From Rhodospirillaceae bacterium UBA6219 (GTDB lineage: Bacteria > Pseudomonadota > Alphaproteobacteria > Rhodospirillales > Magnetospirillaceae): a DNA stretch of 56,182 nucleotides. The DNA lies in the NCBI GenBank assembly GCA_002435715.1, contig DISD01000027.1, positions 1 to 56,182 on the forward strand, in the 5' to 3' direction. Positions 1 to 8,101 of the stretch are shown here, one piece after another; position 1 is the first letter of the stretch, and every line of letters starts with the position of its first letter. The translations under genes and the position numbers were made by a program. The notes beneath the pieces are model-generated. The model did no database searches and was not told the origin of the DNA. It saw only the letters and a list, made by a program, of their open reading frames with translations.

Positions 1-619
1 TCAGCACCGGATTGTTCTTGGTGCGACGGCTTAAGACCTGGATGGTGCGCCGTATTTCCTCGTCACGGCCGATGACCGGGTCCAGCTTGCCTTCGCGGGC
101 CGCCGCCGTCAGGTCGCGGGCATATTTCTTCAGCGCGTCATAGCCGTCCTCGGCACTGGCCGAAGTGGCCTTGCGACCCTTGCGCATCTCGTCGATGGCA
201 CGGTTCAGCGCCTGCGGGTTGATGCCGGCTTCCGACAGCAGCTTGGCCGAGGGCGTCCCCGCCCCCATGGTCAACGCCAGCAACAGCCGTTCGGCGGTGA
301 CGTATTCGTCACCCGACTTGGTCGCCGCCTCTTCCGCCAATTGGAAGACGCGCGCCAGTTCGCCCGACAGATGGATGCCGCCGGCGCCGGGGCCTTCCAC
401 CTTGGGCTGTTTGGCGATTTCGGCTTCCACCGCGACCAGGGCCTTCTTGTGGTCGCCGCCCGCCGCCTTGATCAGCTTGGCGGCCAGACCTTCCTTGTCG
501 TCCAGCAGCACCTTCAACAGGTGTTCAGGGGTCAAACGTTGGTGGCCATGACGCAACGCCAAGGTCTGCGCCGACTGGATGAATCCCTTCGAGCGTTCGG
601 AATATTTTTCGAAATCCAT
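1..619 (-). CDS. clpB: ATP-dependent disaggregase ClpB (N-terminal part)
   Basis: This is the first ~206 residues of ClpB, the cytoplasmic AAA+ disaggregase that works with DnaK. The reading frame runs off the left edge. Visible are the double Clp-N repeat (about residues 1-150, starting MDFEKYSERSKGF, with LTPEHLLKVLL and VTAERLLLAL) and the entry to the first AAA+ module (LDPVIGRDEEIRRTIQVLSR). The window ends just before the Walker A motif would appear. The ATG at 619 is preceded by a strong AAGGAGG on the minus strand. No CIRCE element or heat-shock promoter was recognised in the short upstream region. The identification is secure; only the C-terminal three quarters is missing. Confidence 0.95.
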   Translation of the reverse strand, partial: MDFEKYSERSKGFIQSAQTLALRHGHQRLTPEHLLKVLLDDKEGLAAKLIKAAGGDHKKALVAVEAEIAKQPKVEGPGAGGIHLSGELARVFQLAEEAATKSGDEYVTAERLLLALTMGAGTPSAKLLSEAGINPQALNRAIDEMRKGRKATSASAEDGYDALKKYARDLTAAAREGKLDPVIGRDEEIRRTIQVLSRRTKNNPVL

Positions 620-767
620 GAATGCCTCCTTGCGACCGATCACATGGGCCCCAACAGCGGCGACCTCGGGTGATCCTCGAACATTCGACATTGATGTAGT
701 GGTGTTGGCGCCCCCTGCAAGTCACATCGGCGCAAGATGCTGCGACGAATGAGAACCATGAACTCAA

Positions 768-783
768 TCAATATTCATATTGA
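768..783. promoter_or_regulatory. Perfect inverted repeat upstream of the Crp/FNR-type gene
   Basis: TCAATATTCATATTGA is a perfect 6-4-6 palindrome between divergently oriented clpB and the Crp/FNR-type regulator, about 80 bp upstream of the latter's start. Its size and spacing fit a dimeric Crp/FNR-family operator, but the half-sites do not match the TTGAT-N4-ATCAA consensus. Autoregulation is an inference. Confidence 0.35.
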
Positions 784-863
784 AATTGGAACAAGGCAAA
801 AATGCTGTTGCAATTGGCGCAGATGATATCCACCATTTCCCTTCGTACCGCTGGAGAGAAACC

Positions 864-1577
864 ATGTGCGCCTGGTTCAATACATGCGGATTCAATGAAT
901 TTGATTTCGGCACCGCCGTTTCGCAGCCGCAAAAACCGCGAAATGGTCAGGACGAATGTCCATTTCATCACGCCAGCACGCCTTTTCATTTCACTCGGGA
1001 CGAATTCTTGTTCCACCAAGGCGACGACGTGCGCAGCGCCATCCATTTGAGTGCCGGCTTGGTGGCGTTGGAGCGGGTGGACGAAGACGGCCGCCTAGTG
1101 GTGCTGAAGGTTCTGCGGCCGCCGGCTCTGTTCCCTTGCGCCGATTTGTTCGCCGAGGCCCCCCATGCCAGCACCGCCCGCGCCCTGACCGACGGCAGCG
1201 GCTGCCTGATCCCCAGCGAGCATCTGCTGGCCGGCATGGCCTATCCGACGACGCGCGCCCTGGTGCTGAAATGCAGCGCCGCCGAGGCTCGTGATTCAGA
1301 GAACGCGGTGTTCCGGCTGTGTGCCGGCGATTTGTCCGAACAGGTGATGGCAGCGCTGACCCACGTCATCGACCAGCCTGTGGACGAGGATGGCAGCGTG
1401 CGCGGGGTGCTGCCGCTGTGCTGGCGCGACCTGGCGGCCATGGTCGGCACCAGCCCGGAAGTGATGAGCCGGACCCTGCGCAAGCTGGAAGACAAAGGTC
1501 GGCTGAAAGTGAAAGGACGCGCCGTCACCCTGAACCCCCGACGGGGGGACGGGCAAGGACGCGTCCTTAATCGCTGA
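864..1577 (+). CDS. Crp/FNR-family transcriptional regulator, possible Fe-S sensor
   Basis: A 237-residue regulator with an N-terminal cysteine-containing segment, a cyclic-nucleotide-type beta-roll (about 40-130), a dimer helix, and a C-terminal winged helix-turn-helix (WRDLAAMVGTSPEVMSRTLRKLE, about 187-209). The start was set at the ATG at 864 (MCAWFNTCGF) because GGAGAG lies just upstream; an in-frame ATG at 780 gives 28 extra, less convincing residues. Cysteines 2, 8 and 32 precede the beta-roll. Cys114, in GCLIPSEHL, sits where E. coli FNR has Cys122 (VCEIPFETL), so an oxygen-sensing [4Fe-4S] cluster is conceivable, although the N-terminal spacing (C-x5-C-x23-C) is not that of classical FNR. 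The HTH supports DNA binding; ligand and targets cannot be read from the sequence. Confidence 0.85.
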   Translation: MCAWFNTCGFNEFDFGTAVSQPQKPRNGQDECPFHHASTPFHFTRDEFLFHQGDDVRSAIHLSAGLVALERVDEDGRLVVLKVLRPPALFPCADLFAEAPHASTARALTDGSGCLIPSEHLLAGMAYPTTRALVLKCSAAEARDSENAVFRLCAGDLSEQVMAALTHVIDQPVDEDGSVRGVLPLCWRDLAAMVGTSPEVMSRTLRKLEDKGRLKVKGRAVTLNPRRGDGQGRVLNR

Positions 1578-1580
1578 CAG

Positions 1581-1660
1581 GTTTCGCCTGTGTGGCCCGT
1601 GCCGGGCCCGCTCAGACGCCGCGCGGGCTTTGCCTATGCGGCCCGTGCCGGGCCCGCTTA
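1581..1660. repeat. Imperfect 46-bp-period tandem repeat with GC hairpins
   Basis: Two copies of the 19-bp core GGCCCGTGCCGGGCCCGCT (1594-1612 and 1640-1658) recur at a 46-bp period, with similar flanks. Each contains GGCCCG-TGC-CGGGCC, a 6-bp GC stem. They lie between the convergent Crp/FNR-type gene and the DUF4167 gene. The second copy runs to the DUF4167 stop codon. They may act as a transcription barrier, but there is no T-tract. Confidence 0.6.
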
Positions 1661-2299
1661 GATCAGAACCGGTTCACCTTCGCCGGCCGGCGGTTCGGCC
1701 GGGGCCTCGGCGGCAGCGGCCGGACGGCGGCGGCGGCGCACCGGACGGGCGGGGGCTTCTTCCACGGCTTCCACCGGTGCTTCCGGAGCGGCCTCGGCCA
1801 CCGGCTCGGGGGCGGCTTCCACCACCGGCTCGGCGATCACCTCGGGCTGCGGCGCCATTTCCATCGGCATTTCTTCGGCGGCCATGGGGCGGCGTTCTTC
1901 ACCGTCCTCGTCTTCGCCGGTGATTTCCGCCTGATCCTCGGCCGGGGTCGGCAGGTTCTGCGGACGGCGCTGGCCGTTGTTCTGGTTATAGGCGTTGATC
2001 AGCCGGAAATAATGTTCGGCATGCTGATAGAAATTTTCGGCGGCATGACGGTCGCCCTGGCTGGAGGCGTCACGGGCCAAGGCCAGATACTTTTCCATCA
2101 CCTGGTGGGCGTTGCCGCGGATGCGACCTTCGGGACCGTTGGAATCGAAGACTTGGCTGCGGATGTTGATGTTGCGCTGGTGCCCGCCACCACCGTGACC
2201 ACCGCTATAGCCGCCATGGCCACCGCCGCCATGGTTGACGCGATTGGGATTGCCGCCGTTATTGCCACGGCCCCGGGAACGCTGCTTGGGATTGTTCAC
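1658..2299 (-). CDS. DUF4167 domain protein
   Basis: A 213-residue protein typical of alphaproteobacterial DUF4167 proteins. It has a basic Asn/Gly/His-rich N-terminus (about 1-45), a conserved core (QVFDSNGPEGRIRGNAHQVMEKY through AENFYQHAEHYFRLINAYN, about 48-105), and a long Glu/Pro/Ala-rich tail ending in a basic PVRRRRRP patch. The low-complexity ends with a short folded core suggest an RNA- or ribosome-associated role, which is inference. The start is GTG at 2299, preceded by AAGGCGG. It is commonly found next to prmC and prfA, as here, where it follows prmC by 219 bp on the same strand. No enzymatic function is known to me. Confidence 0.85.
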   Translation of the reverse strand: MNNPKQRSRGRGNNGGNPNRVNHGGGGHGGYSGGHGGGGHQRNINIRSQVFDSNGPEGRIRGNAHQVMEKYLALARDASSQGDRHAAENFYQHAEHYFRLINAYNQNNGQRRPQNLPTPAEDQAEITGEDEDGEERRPMAAEEMPMEMAPQPEVIAEPVVEAAPEPVAEAAPEAPVEAVEEAPARPVRRRRRPAAAAEAPAEPPAGEGEPVLI

Positions 2300-2477
2300 T
2301 GCTACCGCCTTCTCAAGGTCTTATCGGTGTTGCACGCTCAAACGATCACCCCGGAAAACCGGTTCGTCGCGTGCCCCGGACAATCCAGTGGGCGGCGATG
2401 ACGGGATCGGAAGGCGCCGGGAGAAGGGAGACGGAGCTTGCGCTCGACGCCGGCCTTTGGTCCGGGGCGCTCGACGG

Positions 2478-2498
2478 CGCAACCCTATCCGGGTTGCG
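2478..2498 (-). terminator. Hairpin downstream of prmC
   Basis: CGCAACCC-TATCC-GGGTTGCG forms a perfect 8-bp stem just after the prmC stop. There is no U-tract on the minus strand, so it may be a processing or stabilising hairpin rather than a terminator. Nothing else recognisable lies in 2300-2518. Confidence 0.3.
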
Positions 2499-2518
2499 GG
2501 TTCTTTCCAACACCTTTT

Positions 2519-3364
2519 TTACCGTACCGCAAAAACGCAGCGTCCGATGCCGGCCAAATCTTGGGTGATCTCCACATCCCGAAAACCATGGGTAGAGAAC
2601 AGCCGGGCCACATCGGGGGCCTGACCGGCCCCGACCTCGAAGCCAGCCAACCCGCCTGGCAGCAAAAGCCGGGCCATTTCCGGCACCAAATGCCGATAGC
2701 AATCCAGACCGTCGGCACCCCCGGCCAAGGCGGAGAGCGGTTCGTGGCGAGCCACTTCCGGTTCCAGGCCGGCAATGTCGGCATCGGGGATATAAGGCGG
2801 GTTGGAAACGATGACATCAAAGGGGCCGGTCAGCCCATGGCCCCAATCGCCCCGCTGGAAACGCGCCCGAGCCGCCAAGCCGGTACGCACCGCATTGTCC
2901 GCCGCCACCGCCAAGGCATCGGCGCTTTGATCGATCCCCAATCCCCGGGCATTGGGCAATTCCGACAACAGTGCCAGCAGGATACAGCCCGATCCGGTGC
3001 CGAAATCAACGAGGCGAAGCGCCGCCTGACGGTCGCCCACACGGTCCAGGATTCCTTGCACCAGGGTTTCGGTGTCGGGGCGCGGATCCAAGGTGTCCTT
3101 GGTCACCCGCAAATCCAGGGTCCAAAAACCCCGCCGCCCCAGGATATGGCTGATGGGTTCGCGGTTTTCCCTGCGCGCCGCCATAACTTCGATGGCAGCT
3201 TGTTGTTGCGCAGTCAAAACAAGCTCGGGATGGGTGGCCAGATAAAGCGGTTCCACCCCCAGGATTTCGGCGACCAGCAACCGCGCATCCAGTCGGGCGC
3301 TGTCGATGCCCACCGCCTGGAAACGGGTGGCCAGCCCCCGCAGGAGGTCGCCGACGGTGGTCAC
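2519..3364 (-). CDS. prmC: Peptide chain release factor N5-glutamine methyltransferase
   Basis: PrmC/HemK methylates the glutamine of the GGQ motif of release factors, using S-adenosylmethionine. The 281-residue protein has the usual N-terminal helical domain (about 1-90), a SAM-binding motif (LVDFGTGSGCILLALL, about 117-132) and the diagnostic NPPY motif (VSNPPYIPDADI), which holds the substrate glutamine. The start is GTG at 3364, overlapping the prfA stop by 4 bp (GTGA), so it is translationally coupled to its substrate gene prfA. Length and motifs are normal for the family. Confidence 0.95.
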   Translation of the reverse strand: MTTVGDLLRGLATRFQAVGIDSARLDARLLVAEILGVEPLYLATHPELVLTAQQQAAIEVMAARRENREPISHILGRRGFWTLDLRVTKDTLDPRPDTETLVQGILDRVGDRQAALRLVDFGTGSGCILLALLSELPNARGLGIDQSADALAVAADNAVRTGLAARARFQRGDWGHGLTGPFDVIVSNPPYIPDADIAGLEPEVARHEPLSALAGGADGLDCYRHLVPEMARLLLPGGLAGFEVGAGQAPDVARLFSTHGFRDVEITQDLAGIGRCVFAVR

Positions 3365-4419
3365 CCGGCCATCTCGGCCAAACGTTCGGCCTGGTCGGCG
3401 GCGATCAGGGCTTCCACCACTTCATCCATGGCGTTGCCGTTCATCACTTCTTCGATCTTATAAAGCGTCAGGTTGATGCGGTGATCGGTGACGCGGCCCT
3501 GCGGGAAATTATAGGTACGGATGCGTTCCGAACGATCGCCCGATCCCACCTGGCTTTTGCGGTTGGCGGCGCGTTCGGCGGCCTTGGCCTCGCGCTCCAT
3601 TTCGTAAAGCCGGGCGCGCAGCAGCTTCATGGCCGTCGCCTTGTTCTTGTGCTGGCTTTTTTCCTGCTGGCAGGCCACCGCCAGACCGGTGGGAAGGTGG
3701 GTGACGCGCACCGCCGAATCGGTGGTGTTCACCGACTGGCCACCCGAACCCTGGGACCGGTAGACGTCGAAGCGCAAATCCTTTTCGTCGATCTGGATGT
3801 CCACTTCTTCCGCTTCCGGCATGATCGCCACCGTCGCCGCCGAGGTATGGATACGCCCGCCCGATTCGGTGGCCGGCACACGCTGCACCCGGTGCACCCC
3901 CGATTCGAATTTCAGCCGGGCGAACACCCCGCGTCCGGTGATGGTGGCGCTGGCTTCCTTCATGCCGCCAATGCCGGTTTCGTTGACATCCATCACCTCG
4001 AAACGCCAGCCGCGCAAGGACGCGTAACGTTCGTACATGCGGAACAATTCGGCGGCGAACAGGGCGGCTTCCTCGCCGCCCGTTCCGGCGCGCACTTCCA
4101 AGATGGCGTTCTTTTCGTCGGCTTCGTCCTTGGGCAGCAGCAACAGCTGAACGTCGCGTTCCAGGCCGGGCAGCGCTTCCTTCAACGCATAGAATTCTTC
4201 CGACGCCAGATCCTTCATGTCGGGATCGGCCATCATCAGCTCGGCCTCTTCCATGTCGGCGCGCGCCTTCTTCAAGGTCTGCACCGCCTGGACCACCGGT
4301 TCGATGTCGGACAATTCCTTGGACAGCTTGGCGAAGCTGGACCCGTCACCCGAGGCCAGCATCTCGCGCAATTCGTCGTAACGGTAAAGGACCTTGTCCA
4401 ACTGGGCGTCGATACTCAT
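3361..4419 (-). CDS. prfA: Peptide chain release factor 1
   Basis: RF1 terminates translation at UAA and UAG. The 352-residue protein carries the catalytic GGQ loop (RSQGSGGQSVNTTDSAVR) and the C-terminal RIRTYNFPQGRVTDHRI block typical of class I factors. RF1 is preferred over RF2 because it is encoded beside hemA and prmC, the classical RF1 neighbourhood, and because no RF2-type frameshift is needed. The start is ATG at 4419, ten bases after the hemA stop. It lies in the minus-strand run hisS-hemA-prfA-prmC. Confidence 0.95.
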   Translation of the reverse strand: MSIDAQLDKVLYRYDELREMLASGDGSSFAKLSKELSDIEPVVQAVQTLKKARADMEEAELMMADPDMKDLASEEFYALKEALPGLERDVQLLLLPKDEADEKNAILEVRAGTGGEEAALFAAELFRMYERYASLRGWRFEVMDVNETGIGGMKEASATITGRGVFARLKFESGVHRVQRVPATESGGRIHTSAATVAIMPEAEEVDIQIDEKDLRFDVYRSQGSGGQSVNTTDSAVRVTHLPTGLAVACQQEKSQHKNKATAMKLLRARLYEMEREAKAAERAANRKSQVGSGDRSERIRTYNFPQGRVTDHRINLTLYKIEEVMNGNAMDEVVEALIAADQAERLAEMAG

Positions 4420-4428
4420 GACAATCTT

Positions 4429-5679
4429 TCAATCCAAACGAAACAGCTTACGCAGCGTCTTTTCCATGGCCTGCCATTCCGGCCCTTCGGCGGCCACCGA
4501 CTTCATGGTTTCGGTGGGGGCATGCAGCAGGCGGTTCAGCAACAAACGGGTGGCGTCCTCGGGGCTGTCCGGGTGTTCGGCCAGCACCGCGTCGCGCATG
4601 GCTTCACAATGTTCGCGCAACGAAACGATGGCCGGCACCGCCACCCGGGCGGCGCGGCCCTTCAGGAAATGCGCCACCTCGTCTTCCAACAGCCCCCAGG
4701 CGGCGCGTGCCGCTTGTTCGCGGGCCGAACGGCCTTCCAGCGCCACCTTTTCCAGATCAGCCAGATCGTACAAAAAGGCGCCGTCAACACGGTTCACCGC
4801 CGGCTCGACATCGCCAGGAATGCCGGAATCGACCACGAACATCGGCTTGCGACGGCGCTTTTTCAGCGCCGCACTCACCATCTCGGCAGTCAGCGTGATG
4901 TTGCGAGTGCCCACCGAGCACACCACCACATCAGCGTCAGCCAGGACTTCCCGCAAATTTTCGAACCCCACCACGTTGCCGTTCAGGCTGGTGGCCAGGG
5001 CCTCGGCCCGGCTGGCGCGCGGTGCGGTCACCATCAACCGGCCCAAACCGGCGGACAACAGGCTTTCCGCCACCAATTCGCCCATGTCGGCGGCACCGAT
5101 CAAAAGCGCCGTGCTGCGCGACAAATCGCCGTGCAGGTCCTTGGCCATCTGCACGGCGGCGGCGGCGATGGACACCGGGCCTTCACCGATCTGGGTTTCC
5201 GAACGAATCCGCTTGGCACAGGCAAAGGCGCCTTGCAGAACCACATCCAGTTCGGGCCCACAGGTGCCGGAATCGCGGGCCAGTCGATGGGCGGCCTTGA
5301 CCTGACCCAGCACATGGGGTTCGCCGATGACCAAGGAATCCAGCGACGCGGTGACGGCGAAGACGTGGCGCAAGGCGGCCGCCCCGTCATGGCGGTAAAG
5401 CTGCCCGGACAAGGCGGCGGGGGCGATGCCGACCCGCGCCGCCAGGGCTTGACCGACCAGCGATTGCGCGGTGTCCGGGTCGGCGTGCGACGCCCACACT
5501 TCCACCCGGTCGCAGGTGGACAGCACCAAGGCTTCGTGTAATCCGCCCTGGCGCAATTCGCCCAGGAACTCCGCCGCCGCCCCGTCATCGACGAACAATT
5601 GGTCACGCAAGCTGAGCGACGCCGACCGATGGTTGGCGCCGATCACACTGAGACGGGGGGTGGCGAATGTCGGGCTCAT
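4429..5679 (-). CDS. hemA: Glutamyl-tRNA reductase
   Basis: HemA reduces glutamyl-tRNA(Glu) to glutamate-1-semialdehyde with NADPH, the first committed step of C5 tetrapyrrole synthesis. Visible are the N-terminal catalytic domain with the nucleophilic cysteine in LVLSTCDRVEVWA, the NADPH-binding domain (LLIGAADMGELVAESLL), and the C-terminal dimerisation helix region. At 416 residues it is near the family norm. Most alphaproteobacteria make 5-aminolevulinate by the Shemin route (HemA/ALAS), so a C5-type reductase is worth noting, although Rhodospirillaceae relatives of Magnetospirillum are known to use either. Its ATG overlaps the hisS stop (TGATG). Confidence 0.93.
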   Translation of the reverse strand: MSPTFATPRLSVIGANHRSASLSLRDQLFVDDGAAAEFLGELRQGGLHEALVLSTCDRVEVWASHADPDTAQSLVGQALAARVGIAPAALSGQLYRHDGAAALRHVFAVTASLDSLVIGEPHVLGQVKAAHRLARDSGTCGPELDVVLQGAFACAKRIRSETQIGEGPVSIAAAAVQMAKDLHGDLSRSTALLIGAADMGELVAESLLSAGLGRLMVTAPRASRAEALATSLNGNVVGFENLREVLADADVVVCSVGTRNITLTAEMVSAALKKRRRKPMFVVDSGIPGDVEPAVNRVDGAFLYDLADLEKVALEGRSAREQAARAAWGLLEDEVAHFLKGRAARVAVPAIVSLREHCEAMRDAVLAEHPDSPEDATRLLLNRLLHAPTETMKSVAAEGPEWQAMEKTLRKLFRLD

Positions 5680-6911
5680 CAGCCGACCAATCGGGCCTCC
5701 ACCTCGGCCAGGGGGACTTCCTCCTGGCTGCCGGCATCCAGATCGCGCAGCGTCACCGCACCACGGGCCATTTCGTCTTCGCCCATGATGATGGCGTAAC
5801 GGGCATTGGCCTTGACTGCGCGGGCCATGCGCTTCTTCATGTTGCCGGAAAAGCCCAAATCGACGCTGAGGCCGGCGGCGCGCAGCGTGTCGGCCAGCAC
5901 CAAGGCCGGCACCACGTCACCCATGGGGACGATGCTGATGGGACGGTCCAGGTCGGGCACGCCCTCGACCAGCATGGACAGGCGTTCGACGCCCGCCGCC
6001 CAGCCGATGCCGGGGGTGGCCGGGCCGCCCATCTGGCCGATCAGGCCATCATAGCGACCACCAGCCAGCACCGTACCCTGGGCGCCCAGGGCATTGGTGG
6101 TGAACTCGAAAGCGGTGTGGCAGTAATAATCCAGGCCGCGCACCAGCTTGGGATTGACCACGAAAGGAATATTCATGGCGGTCAGGCCCGTGGTCACCTG
6201 TTCGAAGAAATCCTTGGCCGCCAGCGTCAGGCAATCGCCGATCACCGGGGCGCCGGCGACGATGCGCTTGTCTTCCTCGTCCTTGGAATCCAAGACGCGC
6301 AGCGGGTTCTTGTCCAGCCGCGCCTGGCTTTCCTCGGACAGCGCCACGCGCATGGGTTCCAGATAGGCGATCAGGGCAGCCCGATAGGCGGCACGGCTTT
6401 CGGCGTCGCCCAGGGTGTTGATTTCCAACTGCACCTTGTCGCCCAGGCCCAGGGCCTGGAGGATACGCCAGCCCATGGAGATGACTTCGATGTCGGCCTG
6501 GGGCGTCTCGACCCCCAGCAATTCGCAGCCCACCTGATGGAACTGGCGCTGACGACCCTTTTGCGGGCGTTCATGGCGGAACATCGGCCCGCGATAGAAC
6601 AGCTTCAGCGGCAAAGACTGGGTCAGACCGCCGGAAATGAAGGCCCGGGCCACGCCCGCCGTGCCTTCGGGGCGCAGCGTGATGGAATCGCCGGAACGAT
6701 CCTGGAAGGTGTACATTTCCTTGGTCACCACGTCCGAGGTCTCGCCCAAGGTGCGCGAGAACACTTCGGTGAATTCGAAGATCGGGGTGACGATCTCGCC
6801 ATAGCCATAGCGCCGCGCCACCGCGAAAGCGGTTTCCTCGACATGGCGGTGACGTCGGGAATCTTCGGGCAGAAGGTCGTGGGTGCCGCGAACCGGCTGC
6901 AAACCTGACAC
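5679..6911 (-). CDS. hisS: Histidyl-tRNA synthetase
   Basis: This class II synthetase charges tRNA(His). The 410-residue protein starts with the typical PVRGTHDLLPE, followed by motif 2 (LRPEGTAGVARAFI with YRGPMFRHERPQKGRQRQFHQVG) and the histidine A block (LVRGLDYYCHTAFEF), then the C-terminal anticodon-binding domain. The start is GTG at 6911, with AAGGAAT upstream overlapping the end of ispG. Gene order ispG-hisS is common in bacteria. No missing catalytic residue was noticed. Confidence 0.95.
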   Translation of the reverse strand: MSGLQPVRGTHDLLPEDSRRHRHVEETAFAVARRYGYGEIVTPIFEFTEVFSRTLGETSDVVTKEMYTFQDRSGDSITLRPEGTAGVARAFISGGLTQSLPLKLFYRGPMFRHERPQKGRQRQFHQVGCELLGVETPQADIEVISMGWRILQALGLGDKVQLEINTLGDAESRAAYRAALIAYLEPMRVALSEESQARLDKNPLRVLDSKDEEDKRIVAGAPVIGDCLTLAAKDFFEQVTTGLTAMNIPFVVNPKLVRGLDYYCHTAFEFTTNALGAQGTVLAGGRYDGLIGQMGGPATPGIGWAAGVERLSMLVEGVPDLDRPISIVPMGDVVPALVLADTLRAAGLSVDLGFSGNMKKRMARAVKANARYAIIMGEDEMARGAVTLRDLDAGSQEEVPLAEVEARLVG

Positions 6912-6916
6912 GATGA

Positions 6917-8026
6917 CTATTCCTTATTCTTGGCGGAATCCAGTTCCGCCGCCTTGGCTTCCACCAGACTGACGATATGGTCGATCATGGTCGGAGAATC
7001 GATCTTGTGGTCGGGATTGCCGCCCACGTAAACCATGTGGGAATCGTTGCCGCCGCCGGTCAGGCCGACCATGGTCTCGCGCGCTTCGCCGGGGCCGTTG
7101 ACCACGCAGCCGATGATCGACAGGGTCACCGGGGCGGTGATGTGAGACAGGCGCTTTTCCAAGATTTCCACGGTCTTGACCACGTCGAAACCCTGACGGG
7201 CGCAAGACGGGCAGGACACGATGTTGACGCCGCGCACCCTGAGGCCCAGCGACTTCAGGATGTCATACCCGACGCGGACCTCTTCCTCGGGCGGGGCCGA
7301 CAGCGACACCCGGATGGTGTCGCCGATGCCCGACCACAGCAGATTGCCCAGGCCGATGGCCGATTTCACCGTGCCGCCGATCAGCCCGCCGGCCTCGGTG
7401 ATGCCCAGATGCAGCGGATAATCGCAGGCATCGGCCAAGCCCTGATAGGCCGCCACCGCCAGGAACACGTCGGACGCCTTGACGCTGATCTTGAATTCGC
7501 GGAAGTCGTTGTCTTCCAAGATCTTGGCGTGTTCCAGGGCGCTTTCCACCATGGCCTCGGGACAGGGCTCGCCGTATTTTTCCAGCAAATGCTTTTCCAA
7601 CGACCCGGCGTTGACGCCGATGCGCATCGAGCAATTGTGGTCCTTGGCCGCCTTGACCACTTCGCGCACCCGGTCGGCGGAACCGATATTGCCGGGATTG
7701 ATGCGCAGGCAGGCCGCACCCGCTTCCGCCGCTTCGATGGCGCGGCGGTAATGGAAATGGATGTCGGCCACCACCGGGACCGACACCTGGGCGACGATGT
7801 CGCGCAGGGCCTTGGTGCTGTCCTCGTCCGGGCACGACACACGCACGATGTCGACGCCGGCGGCTTCGGCGCGCTTGATCTGCGCCACCGTCGCCGCCAC
7901 GTCGGTGGTCGGCGTGTTGGTCATGGTCTGCACCGAGATGGGGGCGTCGCCGCCCACCGGAACCGAACCGACGAAAACTTGCCGGGACTGACGGCGGGTG
8001 ATCTGGCGATAGGGACGGACGGACAT
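6917..8026 (-). CDS. ispG: 4-hydroxy-3-methylbut-2-en-1-yl diphosphate synthase
   Basis: IspG (GcpE) is the [4Fe-4S] enzyme that converts MEcPP to HMBPP in the MEP isoprenoid pathway. The 369-residue protein has the TIM-barrel N-terminus (QTMTNTPTTDVAATVAQI, ADIHFHYRRA, CLRINPGNIG) and the iron-sulfur ligands in the C-terminal part (VSCPSCARQGFD and IIGCVVNGPGEA). This is the bacterial short form without the plant insert. It is followed after 5 bp by hisS on the same strand. A GC-rich inverted repeat (8051-8073) separates it from the binding-protein gene upstream. Confidence 0.95.
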   Translation of the reverse strand: MSVRPYRQITRRQSRQVFVGSVPVGGDAPISVQTMTNTPTTDVAATVAQIKRAEAAGVDIVRVSCPDEDSTKALRDIVAQVSVPVVADIHFHYRRAIEAAEAGAACLRINPGNIGSADRVREVVKAAKDHNCSMRIGVNAGSLEKHLLEKYGEPCPEAMVESALEHAKILEDNDFREFKISVKASDVFLAVAAYQGLADACDYPLHLGITEAGGLIGGTVKSAIGLGNLLWSGIGDTIRVSLSAPPEEEVRVGYDILKSLGLRVRGVNIVSCPSCARQGFDVVKTVEILEKRLSHITAPVTLSIIGCVVNGPGEARETMVGLTGGGNDSHMVYVGGNPDHKIDSPTMIDHIVSLVEAKAAELDSAKNKE

Positions 8027-8101
8027 GTCTCACCGCGAAATGACGAAGGACCGGCCGGGCGACGCCGGGCCGGGGTGGTTGATATAGCGCATTTAGCCGC
8101 G

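Noticed and set aside
3481..5541. A 686-codon plus-strand frame over prfA and hemA
   Set aside because: Same reason: both genes are firmly identified on the minus strand, and the translation is low-complexity His/Gln-rich.
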